Assembly (NCBI GenBank): GCA_005877705.1
Contig: VBNY01000150.1
Span: 1-11,600 of the forward strand
From: Gammaproteobacteria bacterium
GTDB lineage: Bacteria; Pseudomonadota; Gammaproteobacteria; Steroidobacterales; Steroidobacteraceae
DNA length: 11,600 nt
Direction of reading: 5' to 3'
Part shown: positions 1 through 6,372 of the stretch, piece by piece
Numbering within the stretch: the stretch's first letter is position 1
Layout: each line of letters starts with the position of its first letter
The notes under the pieces: model-generated
What the model was told of the DNA's origin: nothing
Databases searched by the model: none
What the model saw: only the letters and a program-made list of their open reading frames with translations
Position numbers and translations under genes: made by a program

Positions 1-2
1 TG

Positions 3-752
3 GTGACTACCGACTTTGCGCGCCACGAGGAAGCCTGGCTGTTGCTGCCGTGGCTTGCGAATGGGCGGCTTTCCCAGGCGCAGCGCCCCATGGTCGAGGA
101 GCACGTGCGCCTGTGCCCTGCGTGCACGCAGGAGCTTGCCTCCCAGCGTCTCATCTGCCGGGCTCTGGCCGAACCGGATCGCGTGACGTACGCCCCGGGG
201 CCCTCGTTCCGCAAGCTGCTCGATCGCATCGACGGCGCGGCGGCACACAAGCCGCGCAACGCAAGCGCCAAAGCCTGGACTGACAAGGCCTTGAGGCCTC
301 GCAGTCGCGCCCCGCGCGCCGGCGGCGTCTCGCTGTGGCGGCCGCCCGGTCTGGCCTGGGCCGCCAGCTTTGTGCTCGCAATCGGATTGGGCGGGGTCCT
401 GACGACTGCATACCGCTGGTCGCAACCGCTGTACGCGACACACACGGCGGCGACTCACGTCAGCCCCGATGTGCTGCACATTGCCTTCGATCGCTCGCTG
501 ACGATTGGCGAAGTGGAAGAGCTGCTGCGATCCACCGGCGCTCGCCTCGTCGAGGGCCCGGGCAGCACCGGGATCTTCGGCGTCACGCCGCTCGCGGTCG
601 CCTCGGGTCAGGCCAAAGGCGCAGACGCGATCGTGGAAATGCGGGTGCTCTCGGGACGTCTGCGCGCCGATGCGCGCGTGCGTTGGATTGAGCCCCTGGT
701 GATGCCCGACACGTCGGACAACGAGCAGGCATCGCGCCCGCGAGGGCCGTGA
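3..752 (+). CDS. zf-HC2 anti-sigma factor, single-pass membrane protein with propeptide-like periplasmic domain
   Basis: The 249-residue product has an N-terminal cytoplasmic zinc-binding anti-sigma domain with His34-x3-Cys38-x2-Cys41 (and His8 upstream), the zf-HC2 pattern that binds an ECF sigma factor. A basic linker follows (about residues 83-112), then one membrane segment (about 117-137) and a periplasmic C-terminus (about 145-235). The C-terminus, with 'GARLVEGPGSTGIFGV' and 'LRADARVRWIEPL', looks like an inhibitor-I9/subtilisin-propeptide type fold. The start is GTG at position 3. The bases TGG TGA at 1-6 would fit the end of an upstream sigma gene overlapping by GTGA, but that gene is outside the window. 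Its own stop overlaps the start of the subtilase gene, so the two are co-transcribed. Inferred role: holds a sigma factor inactive at the inner membrane. The ligand is unknown. The family call is firm; the domain resemblance is from reading only. Confidence 0.85.
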   Translation: MTTDFARHEEAWLLLPWLANGRLSQAQRPMVEEHVRLCPACTQELASQRLICRALAEPDRVTYAPGPSFRKLLDRIDGAAAHKPRNASAKAWTDKALRPRSRAPRAGGVSLWRPPGLAWAASFVLAIGLGGVLTTAYRWSQPLYATHTAATHVSPDVLHIAFDRSLTIGEVEELLRSTGARLVEGPGSTGIFGVTPLAVASGQAKGADAIVEMRVLSGRLRADARVRWIEPLVMPDTSDNEQASRPRGP

Positions 753-1982
753 TGCGCCTCCTGGCTCACGCCTGCCTGCTCGGCTTGGGGCTACTCGGGG
801 CAGGCGCCGGCAGCAGTGTGGCGGCACCCCCCGAGGCGGCGGCGCCCGACCCGTCACCTCCGCGAATCCTGGTGACGTTCGCGAATGAGCCCCGGCAGTC
901 GCCGGGACCGGCCGGCACGACCGCGCGGCGTTACGCGGGAGACGGTTATCTCGTTGCCCAAAGCGCGCATCAAAAGGCGCGGCGCGTCGCCACCGCGTAC
1001 TCGCTGCGGGAGGTGGCGAACTGGCCGATCAAGGCGCTTGCGGTGCATTGCGTCGTGTATGAAATCCTCGACGGACGTCCCGTTGCCATGGTTGTCGCCG
1101 CGCTGTCCAAGGACTCCCGCGTCGCCCTCGCGCAACCCCTACAGGAGTTCCATACGCTCGCGGACGCCGGGCAGTCCGGCAGTCCGTACAACGATCCGCT
1201 GTACGACCTGCAGACCAACCTCACCGCCCTCGGCGTCGCGGCCGCTCATGAGCGCTCCCAGGGAGCCGGCGTGCGCATCGCGCTCATCGATACGGGCGTG
1301 GACACGAGGCATCCGGACCTGCGAGGCCGGATCGCCCGAGTCAAATCGTTCGTGGACTCAAAGCCGCAATCCATCCGTTCCTATCGACACGGCACCGCAA
1401 TGGCCGGGCTCATCGCCGCGGTAGCCAACAACCACGTCGGCATCGTAGGCATCGCGCCGCTCGCGCAGGTGGAGGTGTTCGAGGCCTGCTGGCAGCTCAA
1501 ACCCGACACCGACGAGGCGGTGTGCAACACCTTCACGCTCGCCCAAGCCCTGGTCGCGGCGCTGGATGCAGGCGCTCCGCTCGTCAACCTGAGCATCGGC
1601 GGGCCGGCGGATCCGCTGCTGTCTGCCTTGGTCGAGGCGGGTCTGAAGCGGGGGGTGACCTTCGTCGGCGCCGCTGGCGCCCAAGTCTGCAACGCTCGCG
1701 GCGCCCGCGGCCCACGTGCTCACGCTGCGCCCGCAAGGGGAGTATGACTTCGTATCGGGCACGTCGGTGGCGGCGGCAGAGGTGACGGCAGTGATCGCCT
1801 TGCTGATGTCGGCTGCCGACAGCCGTCTGACGACCGACACCGTCATCTCCCTGCTGAAGGAAACCTCCGCAACAGCGGCGGCGCCATCGGCAGATCCGCC
1901 ATCAATCAACGCGAACGCCGCGCTCGCGCAGCTGGACTACGACCAACACCACGGCCGCCTGGCGGCGCGCGGAGCGCACTGA
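752..1982 (+). pseudogene. Secreted S8 (subtilisin-like) serine protease, frameshifted with apparent internal deletion
   Basis: The first frame runs to a stop at 1745-1747. It encodes a signal peptide (hydrophobic core, then SVAA-PPEA), a prodomain-like stretch (about residues 38-136) and the catalytic domain with Asp in 'ALIDTGVDTRHPDL' (about 180) and His in 'YRHGTAMAGL' (about 213). The catalytic Ser in 'FVSGTSVAAAEVTAV' (codon 1764-1766) lies in a different frame, open from about 1683 to the stop at 1982. Between 'VTFVGAAG' and 'LAAPAAHVLTLRP' subtilases normally have a few tens of residues, including the oxyanion Asn. Here only about ten codons remain and Ala stands where Asn is expected, so more than one base seems to be missing. 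ATG 752 is preferred over GTG 749 because GAGGG at 742-746 is 5 nt upstream. It overlaps the anti-sigma stop (TGATG). As written, the product lacks its Ser and should be inactive. Confidence 0.8.
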
Positions 1983-1993
1983 CAGACACCGCC

Positions 1994-2028
1994 CGCCGGC
2001 CGGCGCAGCGGACGCGCCATGCTATGAT
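1994..2028 (+). promoter_or_regulatory. Possible promoter and GC palindrome upstream of the dehydratase
   Basis: The 79-bp gap between the protease and the dehydratase contains a TATGAT hexamer at 2023-2028, one base from the -10 consensus. A perfect 12-bp palindrome CGCCGGCCGGCG at 1994-2005 sits where a -35 box would be. No recognisable -35 element is present, so this would have to be a weak or activator-dependent promoter. The palindrome could equally be a chance GC motif. Confidence 0.3.
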
Positions 2029-2061
2029 GCGGCACAAGCGCGAGGAGTCGCAGCCGCTCGC

Positions 2062-3030
2062 ATGGTCAGCACTGACACCACGGGCCTTTCCTGGTCGCTG
2101 ATTCAGGAAGCGCGCACCCGCATCGTTGGCCGGGTCAATCGGACACCGGTGCTGACGAGCGGGACGCTCGACACCCAAGCCGGCGCCAGGCTGTATTTCA
2201 AGTGCGAGAACTTTCAGAAGGCCGGCGCGTTCAAAGCCCGCGGCGCCACCAACGCCGTGTTCTCGTTGTCCGAGTCCGAGGCGCGGCACGGCGTTGCGAC
2301 GCACTCTTCGGGCAATCACGCCGCCGCCCTGGCGCGGGCGGCAAAGTTGCGCGGCATCCCGGCACACATCGTCATGCCGGACAATGCTCCGCAAACGAAA
2401 CGCGCCTCGGTGACTCGTTACGGCGGCAGGATCGTTTTCTGCGAGTCCACCCTGCAGGCCCGCGAGAGCACGGTCGCGCGCGTCATCGCCGACACCGGCG
2501 CCGTGCTGGTCCATCCCTACAACGACCTGCGCGTGATGGCGGGACAGGCCACGACCGGCGTGGAGCTCATGGAGGCCATCCCGGAGCTCGACCTCATTGT
2601 CTGTCCCGTCGGGGGCGGCGGGCTGTTGAGCGGCATCGCGGTGGCGGCCAAGACGATGAAGCCGGCCGTGCGCGTCATAGGGGTCGAGCCTGCGGGGGCC
2701 GACGATGCCGCGCGCTCCTTCAAAGCCGGTCAGATCATCCCCAGCGTCAACCCCAGGACGATCGCCGACGGTCTGCGCTCGTCGCTCGGAGAGAAGCCCT
2801 TCGCGGAGATCCGCCGCTACGTCGATGACATCGTCACGGTTTCCGACGAAGCGATCGTGCAAGCCATGCGGCTGATCTGGGAAGTCATGAAGATCATCGT
2901 CGAGCCCTCCGGGGCGGTGCCGTACGCCGCCATCATCGAAGAGCGGCTCGCGGTGAGGCAGCGGCAAGTCGCACTGGTCCTCACGGGCGGCAATCTGGAT
3001 CTCGACCGCCTGCCCTTCAGCGGCGGGTGA
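2062..3030 (+). CDS. PLP-dependent serine/threonine dehydratase, serine-racemase-like (fold type II)
   Basis: At 322 residues this is the length of single-domain serine/threonine dehydratases and eukaryotic-type serine racemases, without the C-terminal ACT domain of biosynthetic IlvA. Visible elements: PLP Schiff-base Lys58 in 'GAFKARGA', substrate loop 'SSGNHAA' (Ser83, Asn85, His86), the phosphate-binding glycine loop 'GGGGLLSG' at 184-191, 'EPSGAV' at 281-286 and 'TGGN' at 308-311. Glu209 and Asp215 in 'VEPAGADDAARS' match the divalent-metal site of serine racemase. Likely reaction: deamination of L-serine or L-threonine to pyruvate or 2-oxobutyrate. Serine racemization or threo-3-hydroxyaspartate ammonia-lyase activity are real alternatives that sequence reading cannot separate. 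The start is ATG 2062, with GAGGAG at 2042-2047 at a rather long 14-nt spacing and no in-frame alternative nearby. The 3' end overlaps ddl tail to tail by 14 bp. Confidence 0.9.
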   Translation: MVSTDTTGLSWSLIQEARTRIVGRVNRTPVLTSGTLDTQAGARLYFKCENFQKAGAFKARGATNAVFSLSESEARHGVATHSSGNHAAALARAAKLRGIPAHIVMPDNAPQTKRASVTRYGGRIVFCESTLQARESTVARVIADTGAVLVHPYNDLRVMAGQATTGVELMEAIPELDLIVCPVGGGGLLSGIAVAAKTMKPAVRVIGVEPAGADDAARSFKAGQIIPSVNPRTIADGLRSSLGEKPFAEIRRYVDDIVTVSDEAIVQAMRLIWEVMKIIVEPSGAVPYAAIIEERLAVRQRQVALVLTGGNLDLDRLPFSGG

Positions 3031-3954
3031 GGCGCGCGCCGCGGCAGATCCGCTCGACGAGCTGCGCAAACTCGATGCCGGCAACCTTGGCCGCCTGCGG
3101 CAGCAGGCTGGCGGCCGTCATACCGGGGAGCGAGTTGGCCTCCAGGCACCAGAACCGGCCCTGCGGATCCATCCGAAAATCAATCCGGCTATACACTCCG
3201 AGCTTCAGTGCCTGATGCGCCTGCAGCGCGAGCTGCCGCACCTCGGCAGCGGCGGCGCTGGGCAGCTCCGCCGGGAAGATCTCGCGTGCAGCGCCCTTCT
3301 GGTACTTCGCCTGGTAGTCGAAGACTTCGCCCCGGGTGATGATCTCTCCAACGGGCAGGGCAGCGCCGTCCAGAATGCCCACCGTGAGCTCACGGCCGGG
3401 AACGAAGCGCTCGATCATGACCTCATCGTCATAACGGCCGGCGAGCTGCAGCGCCGCGGACAGCTCCCGCGCCTCGCGCACGATCGACAGACCCACGGTC
3501 GAGCCCTGTTTGTTCGGCTTCACGACAACCGGCCAGCCCAGTGCGACGGCGACGTCGCGCTCGCGGACCGGCGCCATGAGCCAATCGGCGGTGGGCACGC
3601 CCGCGGCTCGAAACAGCCGCTTCGACAGGTCCTTGTCCATCGCGGTAGCGCTCGCGATGTGATTGCTGCCGGTGTACGCCAACCCCGCGAGATCGAGCAC
3701 GGCCTGGATCCGGCCGTCCTCCCCCGCTCCCCCGTGCAACGCGAGAAACACGACATCGACATCACGGATGTCGGCAGCACTCGTGGCAAGGTGAGGAGCC
3801 TCATCTCCGCCTCGGCGGGCAAGCGCCCGCTCGCGGTGTCGATTGCGATCACCTCGTGTCCGAGGCCGCGAAGCGCCGGAATCACTTGCGCCGCACTCGC
3901 TATCGAGACATCCCGCTCTTCACTCGTGCCGCCAAACAGGACTGCGATCTTCAT
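3017..3954 (-). pseudogene. ddl: D-alanine--D-alanine ligase, interrupted by a frameshift
   Basis: Ddl joins two D-alanines with ATP in the cytoplasm to make the dipeptide for peptidoglycan precursors. The N-terminal part starts at 3954 with 'MKIAVLFGGTSEERDVSIASA', the canonical Ddl start. After 'LPAEAEMRLLTL' (about 3800-3785) homology moves to another minus-strand frame reading 'SAADIRDVDVVFLALHGGAGEDG' style sequence, which then runs to the stop at 3017. The second part is complete: ATP-grasp 'KPNKQGSTVGLS', 'MIERFVPGRELTVG', the omega-loop Tyr in 'DYQAKYQKGAAREIFPAEL', 'RIDFRMDPQGRFWCLEAN' and 'LPGMTAASLLPQ'. The geometry fits one missing base (or two extra) near 3781-3800. Every other Ddl feature is intact, so a sequencing or assembly error, or a very recent mutation, is more likely than old decay. 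A longer N-terminus from 4041 is possible but does not look like Ddl. Confidence 0.85.
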
Positions 3955-4075
3955 AGGGCGCATTTTCGCAGTAAGCGTTGCCCCGGTGTATGAGCGGCTT
4001 CGCAGCGCGCGCAACTCGTGCGTGTCTGCAGGCGCCGACAAAATAGTGCCGGCAGCGTATCGGACTTGCTCAGCG

Positions 4076-4099
4076 GGGCGAAAACCACGCTTTTCGCCC
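4076..4099. terminator. Hairpin with A-tract and T-tract arms (second terminator after pcaF)
   Basis: GGGCGAAAA (4076-4084) and TTTTCGCCC (4091-4099) are perfect 9-bp inverted arms around a 6-nt loop CCACGC. The A4/T4 tracts pair with each other, giving a symmetric, possibly bidirectional terminator. It lies between the pcaF 3' end and the ddl start. Poly-U continues only inside the stem, so its efficiency is uncertain. Confidence 0.5.
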
Positions 4100-4129
4100 G
4101 CTGCCGGACCTGTGCGACGGCGCTTATCC

Positions 4130-4156
4130 GCAAAAATCGCCGCAGGCGATTTTTGC
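4130..4156. terminator. Intrinsic terminator just downstream of pcaF
   Basis: GCAAAAATCGCC (4130-4141) and GGCGATTTTTGC (4145-4156) form a perfect 12-bp stem with a 3-nt loop. The hairpin lies 8 nt beyond the pcaF stop on the minus strand, with A5 in one arm and T5 in the other. Position and shape fit a rho-independent terminator ending pcaF transcription. By symmetry it could work in both directions. Confidence 0.7.
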
Positions 4157-4164
4157 CAATGGAC

Positions 4165-5370
4165 CTACACGCGCTCGATGATCGCGGCGATGCCCTGACC
4201 CACGCCGATGCACATGGTGCAAAGAGCGTAGCGGCCTTTGACGGCCATGAGTTGATACGTTGCCGTCGTAGCGAGACGCGCGCCGGACATACCCAGCGGG
4301 TGTCCGAGCGCGATCGCGCCGCCGTTGGGATTGACGTGCTCGGCATCGTCGGGCAGCCCCAGATCGCGCAGCACCGCGAGCGCCTGGGACGCGAAAGCTT
4401 CATTCAACTCGATCACGTCCATCTGCTTGAGATCGAGCCGCGCGTGAGCGAGCGCCTTGCGGGTCGCCGGCGCCGGGCCCATACCCATGATCCTCGGGGC
4501 CACTCCGGCCGTTGCGGCAGCGACGATGCGCGCCCGCGGAGTGAGGCCAAAGCGCCGCGCCGCCTCCTCGGATGCCACGACCAGCGCGCAGGCTCCATCG
4601 TTCACACCGGAGGCATTGCCCGCCGTCACCGTTCCGTTGGCACGAAACGGCGTGGGCAGCTTTGCCAGCTGCTCGAGTGTCGTCTCAGGGCGCGGGTGCT
4701 CGTCGCGCGAGACCACGAGCGGCTTGGCCTTGCGCTGTGGGATCTCGACGGGAATCAGCTCGGACTGGAAGAAGCCACGCGCGTAAGCGGCCGCGGTGCG
4801 CTGCTGGCTGCGCAGCGCGAACTTGTCCTGGTCGGCGCGCGACACGCCGTAGTCCGCCGCCACGTTCTCGCCGGTCTCGGGCATCGAATCGACGCCGACC
4901 TTCTCTTTGAGGAGCGGATTGACGAAGCGCCAGCCGATCGTCGTGTCGTAGATCTCGGCGTTGCGGCTGAAGGCTTCGCTCCCCTTCGGGATCACGAAAG
5001 GCGCGCGCGACATGGACTCGACGCCACCCGCCACGATCAGCTCAGCCTCTCCACTCTTGATGGCGCGCGCCGCCATCGCCACCGCATCGAGGCCGGAGCC
5101 GCACAGGCGGTTGATCGTTGCGCCGGGCACAGCGACGGGCAGCCCCGCCAGCAGCGCGGCCATGCGCGCCACGTTGCGGTTGTCCTCGCCCGCCTGATTC
5201 GCACAGCCGAGCAGCACTTCATCGATCGCGGCAGGCTCCAGTGAAGGATTGCGCGCTACCAGCGCTGCAATGGGCAGCGCTGCCAGATCGTCGGCGCGCA
5301 CGACAGCCAGCGCGCCGCCGTAGCGCCCGATCGGCGTTCGAACCGCATCGCAAATGAATGCCTCTGGCAT
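4165..5370 (-). CDS. pcaF: 3-oxoadipyl-CoA thiolase (beta-ketoadipate pathway)
   Basis: The 401-residue cytoplasmic thiolase cleaves 3-oxoadipyl-CoA with CoA to succinyl-CoA and acetyl-CoA, the last step of protocatechuate/catechol degradation (PaaJ does the same for phenylacetate). The subfamily N-terminus 'EAFICDAVRTPIGRYGGAL' and 'GCANQAGEDNRNVARMA' are characteristic. Catalytic residues, numbered from the chosen start, are Cys90 in 'NRLCGSGLDA', His357 in 'GGAIALGHPLGMSGARL' and Cys387 in 'CIGVGQG', with 'NEAFA' at about 323. Three start codons occur in tandem (GTG 5376, ATG 5373, ATG 5370). The Shine-Dalgarno AGGAG at 5380-5376 overlaps the GTG and lies 5 nt before ATG 5370, which also gives the usual family N-terminus and length. 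It is divergent from a PcaR-type regulator. No other pca genes lie in the window. A terminator hairpin follows directly. Specificity as PcaF rather than a generic acetyl-CoA acetyltransferase is well supported. Confidence 0.93.
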   Translation of the reverse strand: MPEAFICDAVRTPIGRYGGALAVVRADDLAALPIAALVARNPSLEPAAIDEVLLGCANQAGEDNRNVARMAALLAGLPVAVPGATINRLCGSGLDAVAMAARAIKSGEAELIVAGGVESMSRAPFVIPKGSEAFSRNAEIYDTTIGWRFVNPLLKEKVGVDSMPETGENVAADYGVSRADQDKFALRSQQRTAAAYARGFFQSELIPVEIPQRKAKPLVVSRDEHPRPETTLEQLAKLPTPFRANGTVTAGNASGVNDGACALVVASEEAARRFGLTPRARIVAAATAGVAPRIMGMGPAPATRKALAHARLDLKQMDVIELNEAFASQALAVLRDLGLPDDAEHVNPNGGAIALGHPLGMSGARLATTATYQLMAVKGRYALCTMCIGVGQGIAAIIERV

Positions 5371-5410
5371 CATCACTCCTCGCTATATCGACGGCACACG
5401 GGGACACCTG

Positions 5411-5438
5411 ACTATAGATGACACCGGGACCGGCGCAA
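5411..5438 (-). promoter_or_regulatory. Candidate sigma-70 promoter of pcaF
   Basis: On the minus strand TTGCGC (5438-5433) and TATAGT (5416-5411) are separated by 16 bp, giving a plausible -35/-10 pair about 40 nt upstream of the pcaF start. The 17-bp palindrome at 5439-5455 lies immediately upstream of the -35 hexamer, a position suited to an activator that contacts RNA polymerase. Confidence 0.55.
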
Positions 5439-5455
5439 GGTACGATTATCGTACC
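5439..5455. promoter_or_regulatory. Perfect 17-bp palindrome, probable PcaR-type operator
   Basis: GGTACGAT-T-ATCGTACC is a perfect 8-bp inverted repeat around one base, located between the divergent pcaF and IclR-type regulator genes. As I recall it, the Pseudomonas putida PcaR box is GTTCGATAATCGCAC. The inner 15 bases here (GTACGATTATCGTAC) match it at 12 of 15 positions, including the CGAT/ATCG core. One site could serve both pcaF activation and regulator autocontrol. Confidence 0.75.
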
Positions 5456-5471
5456 GCTGGGGTGCGTTTAT

Positions 5472-5488
5472 CGCTCATCTCATGAGCG
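5472..5488 (+). promoter_or_regulatory. Hairpin covering the regulator start codon
   Basis: CGCTCAT (5472-5478) and ATGAGCG (5482-5488) are perfect 7-bp complements around CTC, with the initiation codon as the first bases of the 3' arm. In mRNA this would hide the start codon and could hold translation of the regulator low. It could instead be part of an operator or a chance repeat. Confidence 0.4.
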
Positions 5489-6282
5489 TCACTGATCCGG
5501 ACAATGGTCTGTACCGCGCCGGCGATCCGGACTTCATGACTTCCCTGGCGCGGGGCCTGCACGTCATTCGCGCCTTTGCCGGCGTCGACCGGCGTCTCAC
5601 GATCGCGGATGTCAGTCGCGCGACCGGTCTGACACGAGCCGTCGTGCGGCGTTGCCTCTATACCCTGCGCGAGCTCGGCTACGCGGCGACCGACGGCCGC
5701 GCCTACTTCCTGCAGCCAAGGATTCTCAACCTGGGCTACGCCTATCTGTCGACGGCGCCGGTGCCCATTGCCGCGCAGCCGGTGCTCGAGGAGGTCAGCG
5801 AGGTGCTCGGTGAGGCTTCCTCCGTCGCGGTGCTGGATGGCGGCGCGGTCATGTACGTCGCTCGCGCAGCGACCAAGCGGATCATGTCGGTCACGCTGGG
5901 CGTCGGCAGCCGCCTGCCCGCCTACTGCACGGCGCTCGGCAGAGTGCTGCTCGCGCACCTGACCGAGGAGCAGGCCAAGGCCGAGCTGTCGAAAGTTGAG
6001 TTCGTCCCGCACACCAAACACACGGTGCCTTCGCGCAAGCGGCTGGAAGAGATTCTGCTCGCCGTGCGCCATGACGGATACGCGCTGAACGATCAGGAGC
6101 TCGAGATCGGCCTGCGCTCGATCGCCGTGCCGGTGCGCAATGTCGTCGGCGCGGTGGTGGCCGCAATGAACGTGAGCACGCAGGCATCGCGGGTGTCGCG
6201 CCGCGAGCTGATCGAACGCTGCCTGCCCGTACTCAAGTCGGCCGCTGAGAAGCTCGGGAGTCAACTCCCGCCGCCGCGATAA
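5482..6282 (+). CDS. pcaR: IclR-family transcriptional regulator, PcaR/PcaU/PobR type
   Basis: The 266-residue DNA-binding regulator has an N-terminal winged helix-turn-helix (about residues 22-84, recognition region 'ATGLTRAVVRRCLYTLRELGY') and a C-terminal IclR effector-binding domain (about 95-260: 'SSVAVLDGGAVMYVARAATKRIMSVTLGVGSRLPAYCTALGR', given here only as a guide, then 'LNDQELEIGLRSIAVPVR'). The wording 'RGLHVIRAF', 'LGYAYLS' and 'RIMSV' is that of the PcaR/PcaU/PobR subfamily, whose P. putida member answers to beta-ketoadipate. Placement divergent from pcaF with a matching operator between them supports control of the beta-ketoadipate pathway. The ATG at 5482 has no close Shine-Dalgarno (GGGG at 5459-5462 is 19 nt away) and sits in a 7-bp hairpin. 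ATG 5536 is an in-frame alternative that would still keep the HTH. PobR-like function is the main alternative. Confidence 0.85.
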   Translation: MSVTDPDNGLYRAGDPDFMTSLARGLHVIRAFAGVDRRLTIADVSRATGLTRAVVRRCLYTLRELGYAATDGRAYFLQPRILNLGYAYLSTAPVPIAAQPVLEEVSEVLGEASSVAVLDGGAVMYVARAATKRIMSVTLGVGSRLPAYCTALGRVLLAHLTEEQAKAELSKVEFVPHTKHTVPSRKRLEEILLAVRHDGYALNDQELEIGLRSIAVPVRNVVGAVVAAMNVSTQASRVSRRELIERCLPVLKSAAEKLGSQLPPPR

Positions 6283-6296
6283 GACCTCAAGGGTCC

Positions 6297-6324
6297 GTAC
6301 AGGACTCGGCCCGATACAGTACAG
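6297..6324. promoter_or_regulatory. GTACAG direct repeat upstream of the LysE exporter
   Basis: GTACAG occurs at 6297-6302 and 6319-6324, 22 bp apart (two helical turns), in the 90-bp gap before the exporter gene. MocR-type regulators typically bind spaced direct repeats, and CTGTAC (the reverse complement) is reported, as I recall, for some PdxR sites. With a MocR gene next door this is a candidate operator. TACAGT at 6315-6320, overlapping the second copy, could be the -10 element. Confidence 0.4.
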
Positions 6325-6372
6325 CGCGCGCGTATCTGCCCCGGCAGCGCCCGCGCGACCAAACTGCGCAAT

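Noticed and set aside
1906..3084. 392-codon minus-strand open frame opposite the dehydratase
   Set aside because: It is antisense to a clear PLP enzyme; the composition (Arg/Gly/His/Asp-rich, no domain) is that of a high-GC shadow frame.
3781..3800. Programmed ribosomal frameshift in ddl
   Set aside because: There is no slippery heptamer or stimulatory structure, and Ddl is not known to use frameshifting; a missing base is simpler.
3955..4041. N-terminal extension of Ddl to 4041
   Set aside because: Ddl proteins begin at 'MKIAVLFGG'; the extra residues are not family-like and no better ribosome site is seen.
3215..5244. Long plus-strand open frames (327 and 408 codons) opposite ddl and pcaF
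   Set aside because: They have no recognisable motifs, are rich in Arg and His, and mirror well-conserved genes on the other strand.
6255..6270. CGGGAG-TCAA-CTCCCG hairpin at the regulator 3' end
   Set aside because: The stem is only 6 bp, lies inside the last codons and has no T-run, so it is not called as a terminator.
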